Positions 34,691 through 43,030 of a stretch of DNA of 64,000 bases are shown piece after piece (the first letter of the stretch is position 1; each line of letters begins with the position of its first letter). Under the pieces are notes generated by a model, which made no database searches, was not told the DNA's origin, and worked only from the letters and a program-made list of their open reading frames with translations. A program made the position numbers and the translations under genes. Source of the DNA: Brevibacterium sp. CCUG 69071 (lineage in GTDB: Bacteria; Actinomycetota; Actinomycetes; Actinomycetales; Brevibacteriaceae); assembly GCF_021023135.1 (NCBI RefSeq), contig NZ_PGFV01000007.1:102100-166099 (forward strand), in the 5' to 3' direction.

Positions 34691-36022
34691 TCAGCCAGTC
34701 GGCGTCTGCCTCCACGCATCTGCGTCGTTGTCGTAGACCCATTCGACCACCTCTGCGACTCCGGCGATGACGTCGTTCAGCCAATAGGTCGTGTCCGGAT
34801 TCCACCCCGCCATGAGACTTGCCGCCCGGTCATCCGTATCGCCGACCGTCGGACGTGACGGTGACTCCTCGACGAGGCTCGCGTCACCGACGTCGATGAC
34901 GGCACCCGCCGAGCGCAGATAGCCGGCGGGACTGACGTGGATTCCGTCGAACTCCTCGGCCACGCGAGCCCAGTCCGGGATCACCCAGAGGCCCTTCCGG
35001 TCGGTCGTCTCGAACCACACGTGGCGGCGCTGCGCGGTGACGTCGAGTGGGAATATGCGGCACAGCTGCGCCCAGTCCTCGGGGCGGTGGATCTCATAAA
35101 TCCGGGCGTCGTCATTGATCCGCAGGCGACAGGCGCGTGCCCGTTCGAGACCGAAGTCATCCTCGACGAGGTCGAGACCGACCGGCTTCCCATCCGGCCA
35201 CGTCCCGGTCGAGGACCAGAGGTCGTTCGGAGGAGCTGACTCCCACTCGCCGGAAACCTGCTGGTGGGGGCCCTTCGCGAACTCTCGCCTCCACCGGAGT
35301 TCAGCGACGAATGAGTCGGCGAGCCAGTGTCGCAGCAGGTCCGCCGAGGTGGCTCACGGCTCCGCGCCATCGACCGCGTCCATGTCCGCTCGCGTAATTC
35401 CGGCGAGTTCTGATCCGTTTGCCGGATCCACAGTGAACACCGCGGGCAGTCCGTTCCGTTGATCCTCATCGTCCCAGGCCAGTGCCCATTGTGATCTCAC
35501 CACCGCGGAGTGCGGCCAGGAATCGAGGAGGCCGGAGTCGACGAGGGCCACCGCGAACGGCCGGAGTGCTCGGCGCACCGCGGGAAATCCTGCCAAGAGT
35601 GCGTCCGCATGCGGCGGCTGCCAGTACATCGCACCGCCGATGACTTCAGTCATTGCGCCGCGCAGGTCAGCCTGAGTCGGTTCGCGCGGTCGGATGGCCC
35701 CGAGTGTCTCGACCACCTCGGCGATGAGCGCGTTCAGGTCCTGCTTTTCGGGGCGGTCCCGCCGCAGTGGACGCTTTGAGCCGGACGTGTAAGTCACGCC
35801 TGAGTTCCCGCGCTGCGCATCGATGCAGGACTGGGCTTCCCCTGCCGCCTGCCGGAATTCGATGTACCGACGATCGACGTCGCTCCACGGTTCGCCTTCG
35901 GCAAGGCACCGCGGATCCGTCTCCCATACCAGTCGACCGGCGAGTCCGAACACCAGAGAACGTCCCCGCGGGGACGCCAGGAGCTCATCGGCGGTGAGTG
36001 GATCGGGAGTGGATGAGTGCAT
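34691..36022 (-). pseudogene. Uncharacterised protein gene split by an in-frame TGA
   Basis: From the ATG at 36022 the frame reads 222 codons to a TGA at 35354-35356, then stays open in the same frame for 221 more codons to 34691. The second part keeps high GC at third positions and protein-like composition, but has no ATG, GTG or TTG for its first 111 codons (first is the GTG at 35020). The simplest reading is one 444-codon gene inactivated or recoded at a single base (CGA, GGA or TGG to TGA). The ATG has TAGGCT 6 nt upstream and no SD. The product family was not recognised; the sequence is soluble and Trp/Asp-rich. Confidence 0.7.
35961..35976. repeat. GTCCCCGCGGGGAC palindrome, copy 2 (inside coding sequence)
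   Basis: CGTCCCCGCGGGGACG lies within the first 25 codons of the split gene and encodes Ser-Pro-Arg-Gly on the minus strand. Confidence 0.8.
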
Positions 36023-36028
36023 ATCCCC

Positions 36029-36034
36029 AGCCTA
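36029..36034 (-). promoter_or_regulatory. -10 element of a leaderless promoter (split gene)
   Basis: TAGGCT on the minus strand, 6 nt before the ATG at 36022. The intact promoter argues that the gene is or recently was expressed. Confidence 0.5.
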
Positions 36035-36133
36035 TGCGCCTGACCCAAGTCGCACGCATGATTGAATCGGGCACAGCTTGTCGGGCGGGACGACCCCGCA
36101 TTCCGGAAGCATGGATGAGCGAAGGGAGAGATC

Positions 36134-37012
36134 GTGATCGCCGAACTCAACACGCTCATCGACATCATCGAGTCGAGCCTGTCCGCCGACCCGGCCGAGG
36201 CCATCGAGATCAGCAGTTTGGCCGCGAGACTCGGAACGACCGAGTACCACCTGCGGCGAATGTTCTCCTCGCTGGCCGGAATGCCGCTCTCGGAGTACGT
36301 CCGCGGCCGGCGAATGACGATCGCCTCAGCTGAGGTCATCGCCGGCGAGGATCTGCTGAGCGTGGCGGTTCGATACGGCTACGGTTCGACCGAGGCCTTC
36401 GGCCGAGCCTTCCGTTCGGTTCACGGCATCGGTCCGTCCGAGGCCAGACGAAACGGTGGACCCCTTCACAGCCAACAATCGATCAGGTTCCGCCTGACCA
36501 TCGAAGGGAACACAATTATGGACACCCGAATCATCGACAGACCAGCCTTCTCACTCATCGGCAACTCGACGCGGGTGCCGCTCATCCATGAGGGAGTCAA
36601 TCCGCACATCCGCGACTTCCTCCAAACGATCCCGGTCGACGAACACCACCGTCTCAAGTCACTCTCGGAATCCGAGCCCGTCGGGCTCCTCCAGGTCACA
36701 GACGGCGTCGACCCCGACTACCGCGAAGGCACCGAGCTGACCTATTTGCACGGGGTCGCGGTCCCGGCGACCGCCTCGGCGCCGGCAAACCTCGACGTCA
36801 TCGACGTCCCCGCGGGGACGTGGGCGATCTTCACCGCGTCAGGAGCCTACCCGGCAATGCTCCAGGAGACGTGGGCGGCTACGGCCGCCGAATGGCTCCC
36901 CTCGAACCCCTGGCGACTGCGGCCGGGGCCATCGATCGTCGCCGTCCTCGAACGCGCCGAGGACTTCAGCACCGCGACGACGGAACTGTGGCTGCCCGTC
37001 GAACGCGAGTGA
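36134..37012 (+). CDS. AraC-family regulator with GyrI-like effector domain
   Basis: 292 residues from a GTG with SD GGGAG. Residues 1-105 are a double HTH of AraC type (EISSLAARLGTTEYHLRRMF and LLSVAVRYGYGSTEAFGRAF). Residues about 128-292 are a GyrI-like small-molecule-binding domain (IIDRPAFSLIGNSTRV at its start). This is the layout of Rob/SbmC-type and MDR regulators. A GTCCCCGCGGGGAC palindrome lies in the effector domain, encoding VPAGT. It may regulate a nearby exporter; the EamA gene converges on it. Confidence 0.88.
   Translation: MIAELNTLIDIIESSLSADPAEAIEISSLAARLGTTEYHLRRMFSSLAGMPLSEYVRGRRMTIASAEVIAGEDLLSVAVRYGYGSTEAFGRAFRSVHGIGPSEARRNGGPLHSQQSIRFRLTIEGNTIMDTRIIDRPAFSLIGNSTRVPLIHEGVNPHIRDFLQTIPVDEHHRLKSLSESEPVGLLQVTDGVDPDYREGTELTYLHGVAVPATASAPANLDVIDVPAGTWAIFTASGAYPAMLQETWAATAAEWLPSNPWRLRPGPSIVAVLERAEDFSTATTELWLPVERE
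36804..36821. repeat. GTCCCCGCGGGGAC palindrome, copy 3 (inside coding sequence)
   Basis: ACGTCCCCGCGGGGACGT lies in the AraC-GyrI gene and encodes Val-Pro-Ala-Gly-Thr. Confidence 0.8.
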
Positions 37013-37015
37013 TCG

Positions 37016-37055
37016 CGTCCCCGCGGGGACGTCTTCACCACGTCCCCGCGGGGAC
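37016..37055. repeat. GTCCCCGCGGGGAC palindromes, copies 4 and 5, in tandem
   Basis: CGTCCCCGCGGGGACG (37016-37031) is followed after 9 bp by CGTCCCCGCGGGGAC (37041-37055). They lie at the junction of two convergent genes. Copy 5 forms the last codons of the EamA gene (Val-Pro-Ala-Gly-Thr, then Trp and stop). Together they could form a bidirectional terminator. Confidence 0.8.
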
Positions 37056-38018
37056 CTCGGCTCCGTCGCCCGCACCGTCCCGGGAATCGGGCGGAGGAAG
37101 TTCGGTCTCGTCGACCGGCACCACCTCGGCGGCGAGGATCTTCGCTCCCTTCGCCGCCTTGAGCCCGGCCCCCAGCACCCCGATGATGACCAGCGCCGCA
37201 CCGCACAGCTCACCGAGGGTGACCCGCTCGCCGAGGAAGACGAACGCCGCGCTCATGCCGACGATGGGCACGAGCATCGAGAACGGAGCGACGACTCCGG
37301 CAGGGTTGCGGGCCATCAGCCATGACCAGATTCCCGATCCCAGAACCGTGGCGATGACGACGGTGTAGAGAAGGCCGGCGAGGCCGAGCAGACCCGTGGG
37401 CGAGTCGAGGCCGGTGAACGAGCGGCCGATCCGCTCCGGTCCTTCGACGAGGAGCGAGAGGACGAACATCGGCACCGGCGGGACCACGGACATCCACATC
37501 GTGAACTTCACCGGCTCGGTGGAGTGGGCCTGCCGGTTGCAGGTGTTGCCGATCGCCCACCCGAACGCTCCGGCGAGAGTGAGGAGGAAGGGCAGGAAGC
37601 TCGCCGAGGAGTCCAGGCGCTGCCAGCCGACGATGCCGAGTCCGGCCATCGCCACGAGCAGGAAGACCATCTGCGAGGCGCGGACCCGCTCCCGCAGGAA
37701 CGTCATCCCCAGCAGCACCGTGAAGGGCCCGGATGCCTGGAGGACCAGCGAGGCCAGCCCGGCGGGCATCCCGGCGGCCATCGCCCAGTAGAGGAAGAGG
37801 AACTGGAGGAGCCCGAAACCGGCCCCGTAGCCGAGGATCCACCGGAACTTCACGTCCGGCTTCGGCACGAACAGCAGCGCAGGCACAGCCAGGAGGGCGA
37901 AGCGGACGGCGGCGAGCAGGAAGGGCGGGAACTGATCGAGCGAGAGGTCGATCGCGAGGAAGTTCAGCCCCCACATGAGCGCCACCGAGGCGGCGAGAAG
38001 GCAGTGCTTGAGTGTCAT
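37035..38018 (-). CDS. EamA-family (DMT) transporter
   Basis: 327 residues with ten hydrophobic segments in two EamA repeats: LMWGLNFLAIDLSLDQFPPF in the first, and AGVVAPFSMLVPIVGMSAAFVFLGE near 235-260 in the second. The family exports amino acids and other metabolites. It is divergent from a LysR gene at 38122, a common pair in which the LysR protein controls the exporter. The start at 38018 removes nine residues of a longer frame. The C-terminal tail is charged and its last residues are contributed by a palindromic repeat. Confidence 0.85.
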   Translation of the reverse strand: MTLKHCLLAASVALMWGLNFLAIDLSLDQFPPFLLAAVRFALLAVPALLFVPKPDVKFRWILGYGAGFGLLQFLFLYWAMAAGMPAGLASLVLQASGPFTVLLGMTFLRERVRASQMVFLLVAMAGLGIVGWQRLDSSASFLPFLLTLAGAFGWAIGNTCNRQAHSTEPVKFTMWMSVVPPVPMFVLSLLVEGPERIGRSFTGLDSPTGLLGLAGLLYTVVIATVLGSGIWSWLMARNPAGVVAPFSMLVPIVGMSAAFVFLGERVTLGELCGAALVIIGVLGAGLKAAKGAKILAAEVVPVDETELPPPDSRDGAGDGAEVPAGTW

Positions 38019-38109
38019 GGTCCCATTTTCGAAGTCACCGACCATTAAAACAATCGAATGTTTCTAACCCAACAATGTAGCCACGCTTCATAATCGCTGC
38101 CCGCACCCC

Positions 38110-38115
38110 TACCCT
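38110..38115 (+). promoter_or_regulatory. -10 element of a leaderless promoter (LysR)
   Basis: TACCCT is 6 nt before the ATG at 38122, with no SD. Confidence 0.5.
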
Positions 38116-38121
38116 TGAGCC

Positions 38122-39036
38122 ATGGACCCCCGGCACCTCGAACTCCTCCGCGCCCTCGACGAACGCGGCAGCATCACGGCCCTGGCCGCGGCCACCTTCC
38201 GGACACCCTGCGCGGTGTCCCAGCAGCTCAAGGCCGCCACCAGGGAGTTCGGGCACACGCTGGCCGAACCCGCAGGACGCGGCCTCAGACTCACCGCTGC
38301 CGGGCGGCTCCTGGCCGCCGGAGGCCGGGACGTGGCCTCCGCAATCGCCGGCGTACAGGCGGACTGGGAGGACTACCTCGGCGAGGCCAGCGGAGAAGTG
38401 CACATCGCGGGCCTGCCCAGCGCCTTGAGCTACCTGCTGCCTCGCGCGCTGAGAGAGCTGCGGGAGACGAACCCGGCCATCACCCTGCGCACCACGGACG
38501 TCGACCTCGCCGAACACGAATTCGCGGGCCTGAGTTCCGATCACGACATCGTCGTCGCCCACAGCCTCGTCTCCCGACGCCCCGCCGGGACGGACGGGCT
38601 CAGCGTCGAATCCCTGGCCCGGGAGTCCATCGACGTCGCCGTCTCCGACAACCACCCGCTTACGGACCGGATCGAGCTGAGCCCCGCCGACGTCGTCAAC
38701 GCACCGTGGATCGGGGTGCCCATCGGCTATCCCTTCGACACGATCCTCACCTCGATCGAGCACGTCACGGGTCGCTCCCTCGACGTCACCCAACGCATCC
38801 GCGACAACCGCCTCATCGAATCCATCGTCGCCTCGAGCGAGCACCTCGCACTGCTGCCCCGCTTCACCACGCCCCGGGGCAGTGGGCTCACCCTCATCCC
38901 ACTGACCGGGGTGACGACCGAACGGTGGGTGGTCGCGGTGATGCGACCCGACACCGCCCGCCGAGCGGCCGTGCGCCGCGTGCTCGAGACCCTGCGCACG
39001 AGCACAGCCACGAGCACGGGCACAGCGGAGGCTTAG
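38122..39036 (+). CDS. LysR-family transcriptional regulator
   Basis: 304 residues: N-terminal winged HTH (MDPRHLELLRALDERGSITA, then RTPCAVSQQLKAATREFG) and a type-2 periplasmic-binding-like effector domain (VHIAGLPSALSYLLPRAL from about 94). The C-terminus is Ser/Thr/Ala-rich and probably disordered. It is divergent from the EamA transporter with a 103-bp gap and probably regulates it. The gap has an AT-rich patch around 38045-38065. Confidence 0.9.
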   Translation: MDPRHLELLRALDERGSITALAAATFRTPCAVSQQLKAATREFGHTLAEPAGRGLRLTAAGRLLAAGGRDVASAIAGVQADWEDYLGEASGEVHIAGLPSALSYLLPRALRELRETNPAITLRTTDVDLAEHEFAGLSSDHDIVVAHSLVSRRPAGTDGLSVESLARESIDVAVSDNHPLTDRIELSPADVVNAPWIGVPIGYPFDTILTSIEHVTGRSLDVTQRIRDNRLIESIVASSEHLALLPRFTTPRGSGLTLIPLTGVTTERWVVAVMRPDTARRAAVRRVLETLRTSTATSTGTAEA

Positions 39037-39058
39037 CCCGCACGAACACGGGGAAGGA

Positions 39059-39985
39059 TCACCCCTCGAGGCTGCGGAACCGTTTCGGCACGAGCTTCTC
39101 CAAGGGCAGGAACGCCGCCCAGCAGATGACGGTCGGCAGGAAGTGGATGCCCAGCGCCAGGTAGGTCAGGAGGTGGAAGATGCAGAAGAAGATGACGACG
39201 CCGTAGAGCCACTTGCCCTTGACGAACAGGGCGATCGGCGAGAGGAACTCGAAGGCCAGCGTCACCCATTGCCCGGCGATGAGGAATCCGGGCATCTCGA
39301 GGAAGGGCTTCGACCATTCGGCTCCGCGGCGCATCAGCGCCCAGATGATCACGGCCCCGTTGCCCCAGTGGGCGATGTTGCCCGAGGCGATCCACTTCAT
39401 CACCGCCGAGTAGAAGTAGGTGAGCACGACCGAGACCTGCACGACGCGGAAGGCCCAACCGGCCCGCGTCGAGGTGGTCCGTCCCTCGCGGAACCGTGCG
39501 ATTCCGATCGTCGGCAGCACCAGGGCGGCGATGACGAGAGCCATGTGGTCGTGGGCGACGTAGCCGTAGCCCTGGGTGTAGAACATCCACGCGCCGAAGG
39601 TGATCGCGACGATCCACCCGCTGATGCGCTGGAGGATCCCGGCGGCGGCGAGGAGTGAGAAGACGATGATGAAAGCCAGCAGAATCTGCGCGCCGAGGAC
39701 GCTGACCGGTGGGAGGTGGAGGAACCGGGCCAGCCACAGCGGCTGGTAGAGGTCCGGGGTCCACCCGTGCGGGATGACGTCCCCGGAGATCGTGAGCACG
39801 TCGATGATGATGAAGACGTAGATGAAGACCCGGAAGACAGCGACCCGGGCCAGAGGGATCTCGGGCATGAACCAGCGCAGGACCGGATTGCGGCGCTCCG
39901 CCTCGGCGGTGGTCAGGGTCTGTCTACCCGTGGGCTGCGTACCCGTGGGCTGTGTACCCGTGGTGGGTTCAGTGGAGTCGCTCAC
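39059..39985 (-). CDS. HTTM-domain (vitamin K-dependent carboxylase-like) membrane protein
   Basis: 308 residues from a GTG with SD GGGAGG. Its 20 or so N-terminal residues include a short TGTQPTG repeat, followed by six to eight hydrophobic helices. RVAVFRVFIYVFIIIDVLT near 47-65 and VLTYFYSAVMKWIASG near 197-212 match the horizontally transferred transmembrane (HTTM) family, related to gamma-glutamyl carboxylase. No function is established. It overlaps the upstream gene by 4 bp (GTGA), so the two are translationally coupled. Confidence 0.75.
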   Translation of the reverse strand: MSDSTEPTTGTQPTGTQPTGRQTLTTAEAERRNPVLRWFMPEIPLARVAVFRVFIYVFIIIDVLTISGDVIPHGWTPDLYQPLWLARFLHLPPVSVLGAQILLAFIIVFSLLAAAGILQRISGWIVAITFGAWMFYTQGYGYVAHDHMALVIAALVLPTIGIARFREGRTTSTRAGWAFRVVQVSVVLTYFYSAVMKWIASGNIAHWGNGAVIIWALMRRGAEWSKPFLEMPGFLIAGQWVTLAFEFLSPIALFVKGKWLYGVVIFFCIFHLLTYLALGIHFLPTVICWAAFLPLEKLVPKRFRSLEG

Positions 39986-40575
39986 TGCACCTCCCAGGTC
40001 GCCAGGGTCTTGATCTCGGGTTCGCCGACGCTGCGGCCGTTCTCCAACTGGGTCACGGTGCGGCAGAGGATCATCGTCTCCGGCTTCGGCTCATCGGGGT
40101 GGAGGCGGACATAGGAGTCGGCCAGGGTCTGCAGCAGCTCCGGGTGGGTGACGACCCGGTCGATCTGGGATTCGATGTCGCCGCGTTCGATGCCGACCGT
40201 GGCGGTGTTGAAGCCGAGCCGACGCGGTTCGTCCTCGCCGGGGAACTGAGCGGCGATGCACGTGGAGTTCACGGTTCCGTTGAGATCCTTGGCCGTGGCG
40301 TACTGGGTGAGCGAGCCGAGCGGGAAGAAGTCATTGGTGTTGAGGAACTGTCCGCAGGTGAGGATGACGAAGGCCACCGCGGTCGCGCCGATGCGCCATC
40401 CGACCGAGACCCGCGACATCGGCGTGCGGCGGGCAGACTTGGGACGCCTCTTGGATGCGGCCCCGGTGTCTGCGGTGCGACCATGACCGTCGGCGGCCCC
40501 GGTGTCGGCGGCCTCGGAATCCGGGCCGGCCGTGGGGTCGGTTCGGCTCAGAAGTCGATGCTTCTTCTCTTCCAT
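39982..40575 (-). CDS. Uncharacterised single-span membrane protein, partner of the HTTM protein
   Basis: 197 residues: a polar, basic N-terminus of about 55 residues, one transmembrane helix near 60-77 (IGATAVAFVILTCGQFL), then an extracytoplasmic domain of about 115 residues with two Cys (NSTCIAAQF and ILCRTVTQL) that may form a disulfide. The family was not recognised with confidence. The overlap with the HTTM gene suggests a joint complex. No SD is seen; TAGTCT at 40611-40616 on the minus strand is a candidate -10. Confidence 0.7.
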   Translation of the reverse strand: MEEKKHRLLSRTDPTAGPDSEAADTGAADGHGRTADTGAASKRRPKSARRTPMSRVSVGWRIGATAVAFVILTCGQFLNTNDFFPLGSLTQYATAKDLNGTVNSTCIAAQFPGEDEPRRLGFNTATVGIERGDIESQIDRVVTHPELLQTLADSYVRLHPDEPKPETMILCRTVTQLENGRSVGEPEIKTLATWEVQ

Positions 40576-40642
40576 GCGCAGTGGGGATCATTCTCTCGGG
40601 GCCCGGGGTACGCAGACTATCGTAGCTTCCCCGCCGCCGAGC

Positions 40643-41458
40643 TCAGGAGCTGCGGGCGTAGAGGTTGAGCTGCTCCCAGGCGGCCGCATACTTCTGGAAC
40701 GACGCCACCGCCGACTCGGAGTCGTCGTTGCTCAGCGCCGTCACCCACGAGTCGACGAGTTCGGGGCCTTCGTTGGGCCAGAGCACATCGCTCATCCCGC
40801 CGAGGTCGAGTTCGAGCACCGAGTTCATATCGAAGCTGTCGATCCACTGTGCGAGGTTCGCGGTCTGCTCGACCATGTCGACGACCTTCGACTTGTCCGC
40901 GACGGTCTCGGCCGCCCACTCCATCCGCGCCGAGGCGGCCAGAATGTCTGTGCGGATGATCACTCTGGGTCCCGCCTCGGTGTCGTCGGTGATGATGGTG
41001 TCCTCGCTCAGCGAGAAGAACAACCACCACGACGGCGGCACATCCCATGCCGAGACGCGGGTGAAGATGCGGGTGTCTTTGGCGTCCTGCATCCACTCGG
41101 CACGGTGGCTGGCCGCACGCCTGCGAGCGGACTTCGGAGCGATGATGTCGAGGGTGGCCTTCGAGGTGTGCTCGGTCAGCGATTCGAGCGCCTCCCACCC
41201 GCGGATGTCCTCCTGAGCAGGACAGAAGCGGTCCACCCCGTCCGCGCTCTGAGACGCCGGGAGGAAGATCGGAGTGTTCCGGAAGGAATCGGCGACGGGC
41301 CTCGGCGGCAGGGATATCAGGCGCTTGTCGGCGTCCCTCGAGATCTGGTCTTCGACCCGGGACCGGTTGTCTTCCACCTGCTTGTCTTGCAATTCGGAAT
41401 GAACCACGGTGGGCTCGAAGATCCGCAGAGTGACAACGTAATCGCGACTGTAGGACAT
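40643..41458 (-). CDS. Conserved actinobacterial-type protein of unknown function
   Basis: 271 residues, soluble, no signal peptide or membrane span. It has a tryptophan-rich middle (VSAWDVPPSWWLFFSLSEDT) and acidic C-terminal helices ending KYAAAWEQLNLYARSS. No catalytic motif was recognised. TAGGCT lies 6 nt before the ATG, so it is probably leaderless. It is divergent from the DUF3073 gene. Confidence 0.75.
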   Translation of the reverse strand: MSYSRDYVVTLRIFEPTVVHSELQDKQVEDNRSRVEDQISRDADKRLISLPPRPVADSFRNTPIFLPASQSADGVDRFCPAQEDIRGWEALESLTEHTSKATLDIIAPKSARRRAASHRAEWMQDAKDTRIFTRVSAWDVPPSWWLFFSLSEDTIITDDTEAGPRVIIRTDILAASARMEWAAETVADKSKVVDMVEQTANLAQWIDSFDMNSVLELDLGGMSDVLWPNEGPELVDSWVTALSNDDSESAVASFQKYAAAWEQLNLYARSS

Positions 41459-41464
41459 GCACTC

Positions 41465-41470
41465 AGCCTA
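41465..41470 (-). promoter_or_regulatory. -10 element of a leaderless promoter (unknown gene at 40643)
   Basis: TAGGCT on the minus strand, 6 nt before the ATG at 41458, with no SD. Confidence 0.5.
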
Positions 41471-41586
41471 TCCAAGGTCGGGTCCCAAAATGGAACTTCC
41501 CAGTGCGAACAGGTAGGATTTAAGCGCATAGCAGAGATCTAGTCCGGGGCGGATCGCCCCACATGACGACGGAGGGGGTCACGCCA

Positions 41587-41817
41587 GTGGGTCGCGGCCG
41601 CGCAAAGGCAAAGCAGATCAAGGTAGCCCGGAAGCTCAAGTACTACAGCCCGGACACCGACCTGAATCGACTCCAGCAGGAACTGGGCGCCGATTCCTCG
41701 AAGGACGGCTCGTCCGATCCCTATGATGACGAACCGGGCTACTCCGACTACGCCGATAAGTACAACGTCGACGATGATGACGACGAGTACGACGAATATT
41801 CGCAGCGGGAGTCGTAA
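41587..41817 (+). CDS. DUF3073 family protein
   Basis: 76 residues beginning GRGRAKAKQIKVARKLKYYS, the diagnostic start of DUF3073, followed by an acidic, Asp/Tyr-rich tail (DDDDDEYDEY). The family starts precisely at this glycine-rich basic motif, so the GTG at 41587 (SD GGAGGG) was chosen over the ATG at 41563. Function is unknown; the basic head and acidic tail suggest RNA or protein binding. It is conserved near purM/purF in actinobacteria. Confidence 0.92.
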   Translation: MGRGRAKAKQIKVARKLKYYSPDTDLNRLQQELGADSSKDGSSDPYDDEPGYSDYADKYNVDDDDDEYDEYSQRES

Positions 41818-41870
41818 GCGGTCTGCATCGACGCTTCACGGTCACGGCCGTTGAGCCGACGAACTTGAGA

Positions 41871-41900
41871 TGAGGGCGGGGACTTCGGTCCCCGCCCTCA
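41871..41900. terminator. Bidirectional hairpin terminator
   Basis: A perfect 13-bp stem (TGAGGGCGGGGAC with its complement) closed by a TTCG tetraloop lies between the convergent DUF3073 and purM genes. There is no long T-run. Confidence 0.8.
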
Positions 41901-41928
41901 CTGCATCGTCACTGTCGCTGAGTCCTGG

Positions 41929-43029
41929 TCACTGGAGGATCGCGGCACCGCCGTCGACGCCTTTGGCGCCCTGCACGTAGTCGAGTTCGCAAGCCAGCGA
42001 ACCGTCATCGGCCACGACCTCACCGAGCACCCACGAACCGGGGCTGGCCGCGAGCACGCTGTCAGCGGACGCGGCATCGGCGACGAGAACCATACCCACG
42101 CCGAGGTTCCACGTGCGTTCGCGGTCTTCCCGCGGCACTCCGCCCAGCTCACCGAGGACCGAGAACACTGCGGGCACCTCCCACGAGGCTCGGGACATCT
42201 TCGCCACGAGACCCTGGGGGAGCACGCGGGCGACGTTCGCCGAGAGTCCGCCGCCGGTGACGTGCGAGACCGAATGAACGGCCCCGGGCAGTGCCGCGAA
42301 GAGGGCGTTGAGTTCGCCGGTGTAGACGTGGGTGGGAACGAGAAGCTCCTCACCCAGGCTCCGCCCGAACTCCTCGACGGACCGGTCGAGACCCCATCCC
42401 GCCTCGGCGATGATGTGCCTGACGAGGGAATACCCATTGGAATGGATGCCCGACGAGGGCAGACCGATGAGCACGTCGCCGGCCCTGACCTTCTCCGGGC
42501 CGAGCAGGTCGGCGGCGTCGACGACGCCGGTGGCCGCACCTGCGACATCGTATTCGTCGACCCCAAGCAGCCCCGGGTGTTCGGCGGTCTCCCCGCCGAC
42601 GAGGGCGACGTCGGCGCTGGCGCAGGCGTCTGCGATGCCGCGGACGATGTCGGCGATGCGTTCGGCCACAACCTTGCCGCAGGCGATGTAGTCGGTCATG
42701 AACAGCGGCTTCGCCCCGCACACGATGATGTCGTCGACGACCATTCCCACGAGGTCGTAGCCGATGGTGTCGTGCTTATCCAGGGCCTGGGCGATCGCGA
42801 CCTTGGTCCCCACTCCGTCGGTCGAGGACGCGAGGAGGGGGCGGTCGTAGTCCCTGAGCACGGAGACATCGAAGAGTCCGGCGAAGCCGCCCATCCCGCC
42901 GACGACGTTGGCATTGTGCGTGGCCGAGACCGCGGACTTCATCAGCTCGACCGCGCGATCGCCGGCCTCGACGTCGACACCGGCTGCGGCGTAGGTAGTG
43001 GATTTCGGGGCGTCGGCTTCGGAACTCAA
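41929..43029 (-). CDS. purM: Phosphoribosylformylglycinamidine cyclo-ligase (AIR synthase)
   Basis: About 366 residues catalysing the fifth step of purine synthesis, FGAM + ATP to AIR. The AIRS fold motifs are clear: TYAAAGVDVEAGDRAVELMK at the N-terminus, GGFAGLFD near 48, LLASSTDGVGTK near 64-75, GLPSSGIHSNGYSLVR near 189-204 and HVTGGGLSANVARVLP near 258-273. The TTG at 43029 begins 1 nt after the purF stop and has SD AAAGGA; the alternative ATG at 43080 would overlap purF by 50 bp and add 17 non-conserved residues. It is cotranscribed with purF. Confidence 0.92.
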   Translation of the reverse strand: MSSEADAPKSTTYAAAGVDVEAGDRAVELMKSAVSATHNANVVGGMGGFAGLFDVSVLRDYDRPLLASSTDGVGTKVAIAQALDKHDTIGYDLVGMVVDDIIVCGAKPLFMTDYIACGKVVAERIADIVRGIADACASADVALVGGETAEHPGLLGVDEYDVAGAATGVVDAADLLGPEKVRAGDVLIGLPSSGIHSNGYSLVRHIIAEAGWGLDRSVEEFGRSLGEELLVPTHVYTGELNALFAALPGAVHSVSHVTGGGLSANVARVLPQGLVAKMSRASWEVPAVFSVLGELGGVPREDRERTWNLGVGMVLVADAASADSVLAASPGSWVLGEVVADDGSLACELDYVQGAKGVDGGAAILQ

Positions 43030-43030
43030 C

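Noticed and set aside
34981..35469. 162-codon minus-strand frame within the split gene
   Set aside because: It is Ser/Arg-rich in the shadow frame. The true frame across this region is the continuation of the gene starting at 36022.
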